The notes under the pieces were generated by a model, which was given only the letters and a program-made list of their open reading frames with translations, was not told the DNA's origin and ran no database searches. The translations under genes and the position numbers were made by a program. Of a stretch of 64,000 nucleotides of DNA, positions 52,880-61,414 are shown piece by piece (position 1 is the first letter of the stretch; each line of letters begins with the position of its first letter). This DNA comes from Solibacillus ferritrahens (lineage in GTDB: Bacteria > Bacillota > Bacilli > Bacillales_A > Planococcaceae): contig NZ_JAXCLE010000012.1 of NCBI RefSeq assembly GCF_037027585.1, positions 1 to 64,000 of the forward strand, given 5' to 3'.

Positions 52880-52934
52880 AAAAGATGGGATAAAGTAAAA
52901 GTCATAAAGACTCTACTCTATCCCATCTTTTTTA
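52880..52934. terminator. Bidirectional terminator
   Basis: AAAGATGGGATA pairs with TATCCCATCTTT, then TTTTA, between the CorA-like gene and the minus-strand peptide gene. Confidence 0.83.
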
Positions 52935-52937
52935 TTG

Positions 52938-53066
52938 TTACATCATAAAAAAACGATACAAGAAAAAAACTATAATTAAAAACAAGACTAGTTTCAGTAC
53001 GCCTTTAAATAGTTTGACAAAAAGCAGGAATGCCCCGATAAATAAGATAATAGTAAGCCAATCCAT
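52938..53066 (-). CDS. 42-residue transmembrane peptide
   Basis: MDWLTIILFIGAFLLF, then KLFKGVLKLVLFL and a closing helix to RFFMM: two hydrophobic stretches split by a lysine-containing turn. It starts three bases after the stop of the 53070-53474 gene, so it would be translated by coupling; no strong ribosome binding site is seen. The three genes 54417 to 52938 appear to form an operon. No family is recognised. Confidence 0.55.
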   Translation of the reverse strand: MDWLTIILFIGAFLLFVKLFKGVLKLVLFLIIVFFLYRFFMM

Positions 53067-53069
53067 CTT

Positions 53070-53474
53070 TTATACAAATAGCGTAATCGTTTCACCGTTA
53101 CGCTTTACCTTCCAGTTTGATGACAACATATTGCGGATTTCCTGTTCTGTATCTGCTGAAACATTTAATTGCGCTAAGCCATTTCCAGCTTCTAAAAGCT
53201 CATACTGATCCTCTGTAATTTGAAAACGCATCCGCAGCAAATTTTTTAGTCCATTAATCGTCATAAACTTCACCTTATAATTCCCTTCAAATGCTTGCTG
53301 TAGAAGATTTGTATCTTCATTTAGCAATGTCATGATTGGTTCAAAGTCCATGTTGTAATCATCTTTTAAAATGTGAACTTGATCATTTTCGATATACTGT
53401 CTAACTTGTTCGTATGTGTATGGATGTGCTTTTAATACTTCAATTGTATATGCTTCCATCATTGAAATTGCCAA
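53070..53474 (-). CDS. Uncharacterised helical protein
   Basis: About 134 residues, soluble and acidic, of unknown family. It starts with EAYTIEVLKAHPYTYEQVRQYI, and ends with a small domain NGETITLFV; the middle has MTINGLKNLLRMRFQI. TTG 53474 follows a GGGGGAAAGG site; ATG 53462 is an alternative. It sits between the decayed recombinase-like gene and the transmembrane peptide gene on the same strand with short gaps, suggesting a shared transcript. Confidence 0.6.
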   Translation of the reverse strand: MAISMMEAYTIEVLKAHPYTYEQVRQYIENDQVHILKDDYNMDFEPIMTLLNEDTNLLQQAFEGNYKVKFMTINGLKNLLRMRFQITEDQYELLEAGNGLAQLNVSADTEQEIRNMLSSNWKVKRNGETITLFV

Positions 53475-53553
53475 GGCCTTTCCCCCTCTTAATATCATTT
53501 TCTTTCTTTAAATATCAAATTGTGTCCGTCTATTTGCTATTGTAGCATAAGTT

Positions 53554-54417
53554 TCAATAGTTTTTAGGGAAACGCTGCTCTCGTTCGGTTAAAACGCCCT
53601 TTCTTGCATAACCAAATTGCTCAAATAAGGATTCTGTTTCCTGCTGTTGAATTAATTCCTTTTGGATGGTGTAATATCTTAGATTTGTAGCGGTTATTTT
53701 AAATTCCATCTGCTCTGACATCGATTTGAATATTCTTTCAATGGTTTTTACAGTTAATGGCTCTCCCATCTTGTTCCCTACGCCAAGCCAGACGTATGGT
53801 GAGAAATCAGTGAGGGGCATAAATTGTTCAGTAAATCTTTTATAGTCATCTAATAATTCCAATAGTCTTGTGGAAATAGGCAATGACCTGAAAGTTTTGG
53901 AAGCAAGGACAATGACCTCTTTTGTTTGTTTATTAATATGCTTCCATTCCATACGAACGAGCTCTGCAGGTTTAATGCCAAGCTCCGCTACCGTGAAAAC
54001 AATTGCCGCATTTCTTAATGCCAGCCATTCATGTTCAGCGTTTTGTGCGATGTCATATTGATAGGGCCAGTAGGACAGTGCTCGTTTAAATTGCTTTTCT
54101 TTTAAAACGTCAAGTTCTGTATCTAGCTTTTCTAAAGGTTGAATCAATGCTTCATTATACGCTGTTATAACACCCCTTAATTGTAAAAAAGTTAAAAATT
54201 GACGAATTGACGCGAATTTCCGATTTATTGTATTCACCTTTTGATAGGTTTCCTGAATTTCCTTTGCATAATGTTGCAACGCTTCATTTATGTGCTCGGT
54301 ATGCTGAATTATTTCAGCAAACTGCTTTGCATCCAACGTATATTGTTTTTTCGTATAAAACGATTTATTGATTGACATTAAATAGGTTTCGAAAGCTTTC
54401 ACATATGTGTCATACAT
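53554..54417 (-). CDS. Tyrosine-recombinase-like protein lacking catalytic residues
   Basis: A 287-residue protein with the XerC/XerD domain layout: an N-terminal core-binding domain with AEIIQHT and NRKFASIRQFLTFLQLRG, then a catalytic-like domain. Active-site positions are mostly lost. The first Arg is Lys (ELGIKPAEL), the HxxR block is N-L-R-Y (ATNLRYY), the next His is Tyr (QFGYARKG), and no Tyr stands at the nucleophile site. The frame is intact at full length, so it may have a structural or DNA-binding role. ATG 54417 with AAGGGAG is chosen. It heads a likely three-gene operon. Confidence 0.8.
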   Translation of the reverse strand: MYDTYVKAFETYLMSINKSFYTKKQYTLDAKQFAEIIQHTEHINEALQHYAKEIQETYQKVNTINRKFASIRQFLTFLQLRGVITAYNEALIQPLEKLDTELDVLKEKQFKRALSYWPYQYDIAQNAEHEWLALRNAAIVFTVAELGIKPAELVRMEWKHINKQTKEVIVLASKTFRSLPISTRLLELLDDYKRFTEQFMPLTDFSPYVWLGVGNKMGEPLTVKTIERIFKSMSEQMEFKITATNLRYYTIQKELIQQQETESLFEQFGYARKGVLTEREQRFPKNY

Positions 54418-54587
54418 AAACATGGCTCCCTTCAACCATATTGTACCATTCTCTTAAATAAATTTAACAAGATATGAGTATAGATTTGCTTAACATATTA
54501 ACATTTTTCTTGAAAATTCTTAATTAAATGTTAATGATTTAATAATCGTCTATAATAATTGGTATAAATGATTTAAGGGGGATATTT

Positions 54588-55388
54588 ATGCAAGTGCGTA
54601 CTACAAGGCTTGAAGCTGAAGAAGCAAAAATTATTTATCAGGAGACAGCTGGAATTGCCATTATCACAATTCATCGACCTCAGCTTAAAAATGCGTTGAC
54701 GGCAAATATGTGGGATCAATTAGCAAACATTGCACTAAAGACGTTGGAAAATCCTAAAAATAAAGTGTTGCTTTTACGAGGTTCTGGAGAGAACTTTACT
54801 GCGGGTTCTGATATTAAAGAATTCAATTCAATTTCCTTGGAAAAAGCCGAAGAAGCTTTTGTACATATGGAAAAAACAATTTCTACAATTGAAAATTTAC
54901 CATTGCCTGTTATCGGTGTCATTAATGGACCGGCAATGGGTGCTGGGTTAGAGCTTGCACTTGCATGTGACATCCGCATTGGTTCGGATAAAGCGAAAAT
55001 GGGGATTCCCGTTGGAAAGCTTGGTATCACATTAAATAATAAATTTGCTAAGCGTTTAGTTGATTTAGTGGGGCCTTCTGCAACGAAAGACTTTGTATTT
55101 ACTGGCCGTATGTATAAAGCAGATGAGGCATATAAAGCAGGAATGTTAAACTATTTAGTTTCGGAAAAGGATTTGAATCGCTTTGCCATTCGCATGGGAA
55201 AACTAGTAGCCGGGATGTCACCGGATTCACTTCTTGCTGTTAAGCGTTCTGTGAAAGAGTGTGTTGATTCAACGCCAGCACTATGGGAAGGCTCTTCATC
55301 GTTCGTTTCTCAAACCGATTTTGCTGAAGGTGTACGCGCCTTTGTTGAAAAACGCCAACCTGCTTTTTCTAGACAACAACGTAAATAA
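54588..55388 (+). CDS. Enoyl-CoA hydratase/isomerase family protein
   Basis: A 266-residue crotonase-fold enzyme that acts on acyl-CoA thioesters. The oxyanion-hole blocks are visible: RGSGENFTAGSDIKEF and NGPAMGAGLELALACDIRIG. In the catalytic region the usual acid after GIPVGKLGI is not conserved as glutamate, so hydratase activity is not certain; isomerase or other crotonase chemistry is possible. AAGGGGG precedes the ATG. It is convergent with the FadR-type gene, whose operon concerns organic acids, but the link is only positional. Confidence 0.87.
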   Translation: MQVRTTRLEAEEAKIIYQETAGIAIITIHRPQLKNALTANMWDQLANIALKTLENPKNKVLLLRGSGENFTAGSDIKEFNSISLEKAEEAFVHMEKTISTIENLPLPVIGVINGPAMGAGLELALACDIRIGSDKAKMGIPVGKLGITLNNKFAKRLVDLVGPSATKDFVFTGRMYKADEAYKAGMLNYLVSEKDLNRFAIRMGKLVAGMSPDSLLAVKRSVKECVDSTPALWEGSSSFVSQTDFAEGVRAFVEKRQPAFSRQQRK

Positions 55389-55394
55389 AATAGT

Positions 55395-55433
55395 GAAACG
55401 CCGCAAATTAGATTTCATAATTTGCGGCGTTCT
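55395..55433. terminator. Bidirectional terminator
   Basis: AACGCCGCAAATTA/TAATTTGCGGCGTT between the crotonase gene and the FadR-type regulator gene. Confidence 0.88.
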
Positions 55434-55452
55434 TCATTAAGTGATGAGATTT

Positions 55453-56166
55453 TTAAAACGATAATTCCGAGATTTCTTCACGAATTGTCCGAATATGGTC
55501 TTCCATAAGTAACTTCGCCTTTTCGCTTTCCCCTCGGCTAATAGCTAGGTAAATCGCTTTATGCTCATCAAATGTACGCGTGATATTTGCTTTTGATGAT
55601 AATCGATGTTTGCGCGTTGCTTCAATTGTATTTTGCATGTGCGGTTCCAAAGACGCAATCATTTGTTCAAGTACGCTGTTATGGGTCGATTTTGCAATTG
55701 CCATATGGAAGTCGAAGTCGGCCTGTAGCCCAGCCTCTTCATTATCCTCAGCTGCTTTCATCGCTTCAATTGATTGCGCAATTTTTTCAAGGTCATGACC
55801 ATCTGCTCGTAATGCAGCAAGTGCTGCACACTGAGATTCCAGAATCAGCCTTAATTCAAGCATCTCATATAAAACGACTTTATCAGTTTTTAATAGTACA
55901 TTTGATAATGGGTCCTGTACTTGATGAAGGGATTTATTTTTGATAAATGTCCCATCACCTTGTCGGATTTCCACTACATCACTGACTTCCAATAACCGTA
56001 GTGCTTCTCGTATCGACGTGCGACTTACACTATAGAGCGCGGCAAGTTCCCGTTCAGGAGGCAATTTATCGCCAATCTTTAAATGACCAGCAGCAATTTC
56101 ATGTTGGATTTTTTGGAATATGATTTCATAAACCTTTTGTTTGTTTGTTGAAGTCACCGGATTCAC
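55453..56166 (-). CDS. GntR-family regulator, FadR/FCD subfamily
   Basis: A 237-residue repressor-type protein. The winged helix is at about 10-75 (PPERELAALYSVSRTSIREALRLLEV, then QGDGTFI). The FCD ligand domain has the usual metal-binding Asp and His residues (DFDFHMAIAKST, LEPHM, FDEHKAIYLAI). The genes upstream code for 2-hydroxyacid uptake and oxidation, and two TTGGT-N3-ACCAA operators lie before the first gene, so it most likely represses its own operon and responds to the transported acid. The start may be GTG 56166 or GTG 56157. Confidence 0.93.
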   Translation of the reverse strand: MNPVTSTNKQKVYEIIFQKIQHEIAAGHLKIGDKLPPERELAALYSVSRTSIREALRLLEVSDVVEIRQGDGTFIKNKSLHQVQDPLSNVLLKTDKVVLYEMLELRLILESQCAALAALRADGHDLEKIAQSIEAMKAAEDNEEAGLQADFDFHMAIAKSTHNSVLEQMIASLEPHMQNTIEATRKHRLSSKANITRTFDEHKAIYLAISRGESEKAKLLMEDHIRTIREEISELSF

Positions 56167-56173
56167 ACCTTCA

Positions 56174-57442
56174 CTATTTCACTAAAAATAAACTAAGTGC
56201 TGGAACGAATGAGATGATTAATACACAAATTATCATGACAAGTATAAATGGTATGATCGCACGCATTACACCTTCAAGTTTCGTTCCGGCTATTTTATTG
56301 GCTACGAATAAGTTTAACCCAACTGGTGGTGTTATGTATCCAATCGCTAAATTAACAATCATTATAATTCCAAAATGAACAAGGTCAATACCAAGTGCAG
56401 TCGCAACAGGCGCTAATATTGGCGTTAAAATTAAAATAGCTGCCGCTGTTTCCATAAATGTTCCGACAATCAGTAATATGAAATTAATGATAAGCAATGC
56501 AAAAATCCAGTTGTCCGTCACACTTAATAAAGCTTCTGTAATTTGCATCGGAATGCGTTCGCGCGTTAAGTAATAGGCAAAAACAGATGCGCCAGCAATG
56601 ATAAATAAAATGGATGCACTCATGACAGTTGCTGATGAAAATATGTGATACAAATCTTTTAAAGTAATTTCGCGGTAAATAAATACTCCTACGATTAACC
56701 CATATACTACCGCAACTAAAGCCGCTTCTGTAGCGGTAAAAAACCCACTGTAAATACCGCCTAAAATAATGACAGGCATCATTAGAGCTAAAATAGAATC
56801 CTTTAAAGCTAAGAAAAATTCTTTGAAATCATATTTCTCTCCCCCGCCGTAACCTTGGAGAATCGAAACGATGTAAACCAGTACAAGTAAAGCAAACGTT
56901 ACAAATATGCCGGGAATTATTCCTGCTAAAAATAGATCGCTTATTGAAACACTTGCTGTGACGCCGAATAATACAAGCGGGACACTTGGAGGGATAATCA
57001 CTCCGATTGTACCTCCTGCAGCTTGAATAGCAGTCGAGAAGTTTTTATCATAGCCTTTTTTCACCATAGCAGGAATCATAATCGCACCAACCGCCGCTGT
57101 TGTCGCAGCAGCAGAGCCAGATAATGCAGCGAAAAAGGCACATGAAATAATTGATACTAATGCCAATCCACCGCGTACACGGCCGAGCATTACTTCCGCT
57201 AAATGGATTAATCTACGGGAAATCCCGCCTGACTCCATTAACTTTCCGGCAAGCAGGAAAAAAGGAACTGCAAGTAATGGAAAGGAGTCTATCGAGTTAA
57301 ACATACGTTGGAAAATTGCTACAATGGGCATTTCACTTTGAATAACGAAAAACGTTGTTGCTGCCATCGCTAGAGCAATTGCAATTGGCACATTGATGAA
57401 AATTAATACGAGCAATACAACGAAAAGAATAATATCTGCCAT
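56174..57442 (-). CDS. dctM: TRAP transporter large permease
   Basis: A 422-residue DctM-type membrane protein with about twelve helices; it starts DIILFVVLLVLIFINVPIAIALA and contains the typical VPFFLLAGKLMESGGISRRL and YITPPVGLNLFVAN segments. Together with DctQ it drives sodium-coupled uptake of the acid delivered by DctP. Its ATG overlaps the dctQ stop (TAATG), giving translational coupling. AAAGGAGAG precedes it. Confidence 0.95.
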   Translation of the reverse strand: MADIILFVVLLVLIFINVPIAIALAMAATTFFVIQSEMPIVAIFQRMFNSIDSFPLLAVPFFLLAGKLMESGGISRRLIHLAEVMLGRVRGGLALVSIISCAFFAALSGSAAATTAAVGAIMIPAMVKKGYDKNFSTAIQAAGGTIGVIIPPSVPLVLFGVTASVSISDLFLAGIIPGIFVTFALLVLVYIVSILQGYGGGEKYDFKEFFLALKDSILALMMPVIILGGIYSGFFTATEAALVAVVYGLIVGVFIYREITLKDLYHIFSSATVMSASILFIIAGASVFAYYLTRERIPMQITEALLSVTDNWIFALLIINFILLIVGTFMETAAAILILTPILAPVATALGIDLVHFGIIMIVNLAIGYITPPVGLNLFVANKIAGTKLEGVMRAIIPFILVMIICVLIISFVPALSLFLVK

Positions 57443-57909
57443 TAAGATAGCTCTCCTTTCAGTTGTTTTGTCGTGATATAGAACAAATTCATCACTAGAA
57501 TTAGCCCACTAATAGGAATGACTGAATAGACAATCCCCATCGGTATTTGCAATACTGCTGACGGCTGATTCATTACACGCATGGATAGTTCAAAGCCTTT
57601 AACGACCATGAGTACAAAAAACACTAGACAAACTGCTGCGCTTAGCACGATAAAAGCTTTCTTAATAAGGCCTTCCATCCGGTCAACTAATAATTCCATG
57701 CCAATATGCGCACGGGCTGCTACTGCATAGGCCGCCCCTAAAAATGTCATCCAAATCATGGAATACCGTGATAGTTCTTCTGTCCAGGCAATAGAATAGT
57801 CAAAAAAGCGGAACGTAATTTGACAAAATACCGAAATAACAAGTACCACCATCAAGGCAATTAAAATACCATGTACAACTTTATTTACCCCTTCTACTAA
57901 TCTCACCAT
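57442..57909 (-). CDS. dctQ: TRAP transporter small permease
   Basis: A 155-residue DctQ-type protein with four membrane helices. Family features are visible in RFFDYSIAWTEELSRYSMIWMTFLGAAYAV and in the arginine region after helix 2. It anchors DctM. It lies 15 bases after dctP and overlaps dctM by one base. Confidence 0.93.
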   Translation of the reverse strand: MVRLVEGVNKVVHGILIALMVVLVISVFCQITFRFFDYSIAWTEELSRYSMIWMTFLGAAYAVAARAHIGMELLVDRMEGLIKKAFIVLSAAVCLVFFVLMVVKGFELSMRVMNQPSAVLQIPMGIVYSVIPISGLILVMNLFYITTKQLKGELS

Positions 57910-57924
57910 TGTCTTTCTCCTATC

Positions 57925-58905
57925 CTACTGCTCATTTAAAATACGCTGTAATAGCTTTTGGTTTTTTGCACTATCATAGACAGACATAATTTTCTCGCGG
58001 AATGCATTCACTTCAATAGTATCTACAACTTCCATTCCTTGTTCTTCAAGTCTAGCGAGTGCCTTTTGTTCCATATCAATAACGAGTTGTCGTTCATATG
58101 CACCGATTTTTTGACCTTCTTCCAATACAATTTGGCGTAGATCTTCCGGTAAACGGTTATATGCATGTTCACTCATCATAAACACTGCCGAAGAATAGGC
58201 ATGTCCTGTTAGCGTCATATGTTTTTGATTGGCATCGTATAATTTGTAGCTATCTATAACTAAGATTGGGTTTTCCTGCCCGTCTACTACACCTGACTGA
58301 AGCGCAGTTAACGCTTCAGTCCAAGCCATAGGAGAAGGAGTAACACCAAGCTCCTTAAATGCAGAGATAAATACTTTGTTTTCCTGCACACGCATGGATA
58401 ACCCTTTTAAATCATCAGGTGTTTCGATTGGCTTGATACTGTTTGTCACATGGCGGAAACCATTTTCTCCCCAAGATAACCCGATAATCCCAATATCCCG
58501 TAATTGCTCAAACATCTCATCCCCAATCTCACCTTCCAAAATGTTTACTGCTGTTTCTCGGTCGTTAAATAAAAATGGCAAGTCAAGTACAGCAAAATCT
58601 GAAACGAAATTCATAATCGGTCCTGATGTTGAGACAACCATGTCTACTGAACCGAGCATAGCTCCTTCAATCAGCTCACGTTCGGCTCCGAGCTGACTTA
58701 AAGGAAATGTTTCAATAATGACTCTCCCGTCTGTACGCTCTTCAACCCGTTGCTTTAACTCTTGCATCGACAACTCGAACGGATGATCTGCTGCAAGTGA
58801 ATGTCCTGCGTATAAAACATACTGCTCTCTTTCATTTGAACTTGTGCAAGCCGATAAAAGTGCAAAACTCAATACAAGCCCCACTATGCAAACGAATTTT
58901 TTCAT
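57925..58905 (-). CDS. dctP: TRAP transporter solute-binding lipoprotein
   Basis: A 326-residue lipoprotein: the signal peptide ends in the lipobox SFALLSAC, so it is tethered outside the membrane. DctP-family blocks include HPFELSMQELKQRVEERTDGR and the helix-rich region with LSMRVQENKVFISAFKELGVTPSPMAWTE; the arginine (R in SMRVQ) that binds the substrate carboxylate is present. Substrate is probably a 2-hydroxyacid such as lactate or glycolate, judging by the neighbouring oxidase. ATG 58905 is preferred to TTG 58911. Confidence 0.93.
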   Translation of the reverse strand: MKKFVCIVGLVLSFALLSACTSSNEREQYVLYAGHSLAADHPFELSMQELKQRVEERTDGRVIIETFPLSQLGAERELIEGAMLGSVDMVVSTSGPIMNFVSDFAVLDLPFLFNDRETAVNILEGEIGDEMFEQLRDIGIIGLSWGENGFRHVTNSIKPIETPDDLKGLSMRVQENKVFISAFKELGVTPSPMAWTEALTALQSGVVDGQENPILVIDSYKLYDANQKHMTLTGHAYSSAVFMMSEHAYNRLPEDLRQIVLEEGQKIGAYERQLVIDMEQKALARLEEQGMEVVDTIEVNAFREKIMSVYDSAKNQKLLQRILNEQ

Positions 58906-58916
58906 CTCCAATTCCC

Positions 58917-60281
58917 CTAATCAATGAATATTTTACCTGGATTCATAATGTTGTTTGGATCAAATATTTGTTTAATCTGTTTCATCCAGTCGTATGCTAA
59001 CCCATGCTCAAGTCGTTGGTATTTTGCTTTGCCGCTACCGACACCATGTTCACCTGTACAAGTACCACCCAATGATAATGCGAATTCCACAACATGCTCA
59101 TTAAGCTCTTTTGCCTGCAATATATCGTGTGGATCATTCATATCAACCATGAGTAAAATATGATAGTTCCCATCACCAACATGTCCGACAATTCCGGCGT
59201 TGATATTCATGCTCTCAATTTTTTTGCGGGAATTTTCGATCGCTTCCGGCAATGAATTGATCGGAACTACTACATCGGTAGACATTAAGCGTTTTCCTGG
59301 TGCTGAATGGATGTAAGTGTAGGCCAGATTATGACGCAATTCCCATAGCTGATTACGAGCTCGTTCATCTTGTTCAAAAGCTAGACCCGTACAGCCATTA
59401 TCATTCAATAGTTCTGTTGCAAAGACAACATCGGACTGTAAACCAGATTCATTGCCGTGAAATTCCAAAAATAACGTAGGCATTTCTATAAAACTAGTAC
59501 CCGAAGCATGATTAACCTGTTCAATACTATTTTTATCAACAAGCTCAATGCGTGCCATTGGAATCCCGGCCTGCTTTAATGCAACAACTGAATTGACGGC
59601 TTCTTGGACAGTATTAAATGTTGCACGTCCTGCCACTATTTTTTCCGGAATACCGTAAACTCGTAATGTTAACTCCGTAATGACACCAAGTGTACCTTCT
59701 GAACCTATCATAAGCCCGTTTAGATGATAGCCAGATGATGACTTGGCAGCTAGCCCGCCTGTGTGGATAATGTCGCCATTCGCTAAAACGACTTCTAAAT
59801 CACGAACTTGATCGCGCATAATCCCATAGCGCACAGAAGTAGTCCCGCTTGCATTCGTAGCAGCCATACCTCCCAGTGTTGCATCTGCCCCTGGATCAAC
59901 AGAAAAGAACATGCCGTGTTTTTTTAGTTCCTTATTTAATTGACTACGTGTAACACCAGGTTGGACCTTTACTAAAAAATCTTCTGACCGTACTTCAAGC
60001 ACAGCATTCATAAGTGACAAATCAAGTGAGATCCCGCCTTTTGTTGGAATGACATGTCCTTCAAGACTTGTACCTAAACCAAATGGTACAACTGGTATAA
60101 GCTGCGCATTTGCGAAGGCTAAAACCGCACTCACTTCTTCTACTGATTTTGGATAAACGACCACATCTGGTAAGTGAGGTTCATGGTAAGATTCATCTCT
60201 CCCATGCTGTTCACGTAAAACATCATTTGTTGTCACTTGTTCATGTGATAATAAATCCTGTAATTGTTCAATATAATTCAT
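58917..60281 (-). CDS. FAD-linked 2-hydroxyacid oxidase (GlcD/D-lactate dehydrogenase type)
   Basis: A 454-residue enzyme with an FAD-binding PCMH domain (about 40-215) showing VVPFGLGTSLEGH and DPGADATLGGMAATNASGT, and a C-terminal FAD-oxidase domain with GHVGDGNYH and GTCTGEHGVG. It matches glycolate oxidase subunit GlcD or cytochrome-type D-lactate dehydrogenase; the two cannot be told apart by eye. It heads the operon with dctP-dctQ-dctM and the regulator. The start is 60281 after AAAAGGGGATG; the longer open frame to 60335 overlaps the operators and is rejected. Confidence 0.93.
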   Translation of the reverse strand: MNYIEQLQDLLSHEQVTTNDVLREQHGRDESYHEPHLPDVVVYPKSVEEVSAVLAFANAQLIPVVPFGLGTSLEGHVIPTKGGISLDLSLMNAVLEVRSEDFLVKVQPGVTRSQLNKELKKHGMFFSVDPGADATLGGMAATNASGTTSVRYGIMRDQVRDLEVVLANGDIIHTGGLAAKSSSGYHLNGLMIGSEGTLGVITELTLRVYGIPEKIVAGRATFNTVQEAVNSVVALKQAGIPMARIELVDKNSIEQVNHASGTSFIEMPTLFLEFHGNESGLQSDVVFATELLNDNGCTGLAFEQDERARNQLWELRHNLAYTYIHSAPGKRLMSTDVVVPINSLPEAIENSRKKIESMNINAGIVGHVGDGNYHILLMVDMNDPHDILQAKELNEHVVEFALSLGGTCTGEHGVGSGKAKYQRLEHGLAYDWMKQIKQIFDPNNIMNPGKIFID

Positions 60282-60302
60282 AATGCATCCCCTTTTTGAT
60301 TT

Positions 60303-60335
60303 TTGGTTATACCAACAATCATTTGGTCCAACCAA
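60303..60335 (-). promoter_or_regulatory. Tandem FadR-type operators of the TRAP/oxidase operon
   Basis: Two perfect palindromes of the form TTGGT-N3-ACCAA, at 60303-60315 (spacer TAT) and 60323-60335 (spacer CCA), 20 bases centre to centre or about two helical turns. TGGT-N3-ACCA is the known pattern for FadR-subfamily GntR regulators, and the last gene of this operon encodes one. Confidence 0.85.
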
Positions 60336-60409
60336 TACTTCTTAATATTTAGAATATATTTATTTTTCTAAAAATACAATTAATTTTTAAGATTTATATG
60401 TTAATAATT

Positions 60410-60446
60410 TAAAAAAAGAACTGACGTATTAATGTCAGCCCTTTTT
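60410..60446. terminator. Terminator of the P-loop gene
   Basis: CTGAC/GTCAG stem with flanking A7 and T5, directly beyond the stop at 60452 on the minus strand. Confidence 0.55.
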
Positions 60447-60451
60447 AACGG

Positions 60452-61252
60452 TTATTTAATTCCTCTTAACTGTAAATTAATTTTTTCCGGTTCTATGCCG
60501 AATTGATGGGAAAATACATCGGCAATATCTTTTTGAACTTCGTATAAATAAGTGGGAACATGATAGTGGACAGGTAATCTTAAATAAATATTAATGTTCA
60601 TCTGCGGAATTCCTTCAATTTGTAAATTCGGCACTTCAAATTTTGTGATTTGATTCTGCTGCTCGAGTACATGTTCCAAAACATCTAGATAAACTGAACG
60701 TGCTATATACACACTATTTTGATGGAAGTCAGGTTGTACAATCGTCGTTTCCCCTAGTTTCACTTGAGTAGAAGAGAAAATCTCTTTCCCACGCTGAACT
60801 AGACGTTTAAAGAAATTTTGTTCTACTTGTTTGTAAGGTACCGGCATAACATGCTTTCCTTGTACTTCTCTAATATATTTAGCGATACGGATTTCTTTTT
60901 CTGTTCGAATATCCTGTACATAATAAAAATGGTTAATTTCGCCAATCTCTAAACGCGCGGCTATTTTTTTAGTCATTTTATCCGATGTTCCTATAATTAA
61001 GATTGATTTCACTTCATAGGATTGAATAGCCTTTAAAATCTCCTCTTTGTGTACATCATCATCGAAAATTGCGCGACGCACTGCCTTTAATGTATTTTTC
61101 TCAAATTTTGCTGACGTACCGGCTACCTTTTCACCATTTACAATAAATAACCCATCATCAATAATTGCCTGAATATTTTGTTCGTGAGCAAATTGTAGCG
61201 CACTTGTACTTTTACCAGTTCCACTCGGCCCACTTAAAGAATAGATGATCAT
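60452..61252 (-). CDS. P-loop ATPase with Asp23-like C-terminal domain
   Basis: A 266-residue protein. Walker A GPSGTGKS is at residues 8-15, followed by a nucleotide-kinase-like core (residues 20-150, with strand ILIIGTSDKM). The last 90 residues (YIARSVYLDVLEHVLEQ, then MNINIYLRLPVHY and EVQKDIADVFSHQFGI) resemble the Asp23/DUF322 fold, usually linked to the cell envelope. This combination is uncommon in my experience. Function is unknown. The gene is monocistronic and convergent with nothing nearby; its start region is 55 bases from the divergent 61307 frame. Confidence 0.75.
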   Translation of the reverse strand: MIIYSLSGPSGTGKSTSALQFAHEQNIQAIIDDGLFIVNGEKVAGTSAKFEKNTLKAVRRAIFDDDVHKEEILKAIQSYEVKSILIIGTSDKMTKKIAARLEIGEINHFYYVQDIRTEKEIRIAKYIREVQGKHVMPVPYKQVEQNFFKRLVQRGKEIFSSTQVKLGETTIVQPDFHQNSVYIARSVYLDVLEHVLEQQNQITKFEVPNLQIEGIPQMNINIYLRLPVHYHVPTYLYEVQKDIADVFSHQFGIEPEKINLQLRGIK

Positions 61253-61414
61253 CAGTCTCTTCCCTTCTATCTATACAGTAAAAAATAGCTACTCTATTTC
61301 AATTTAATGCTTTTGTGTATGAAGATAACTCTATTTTCTGATTTCCTCCCCATTATACGTGATGAGTATGATAAAATGGTGCTTACATTTGAAAGTTTTA
61401 AGGAGTGTTACATA

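Noticed and set aside
50248..54417. Prophage or integrative element carrying the two recombinases
   Set aside because: No capsid, replication, excisionase or mobilisation genes and no flanking tRNA or attachment repeats are visible.
60282..60335. Longer N-terminus for the FAD oxidase
   Set aside because: It would overlap both operators, and the internal ATG 60281 has a good ribosome binding site.
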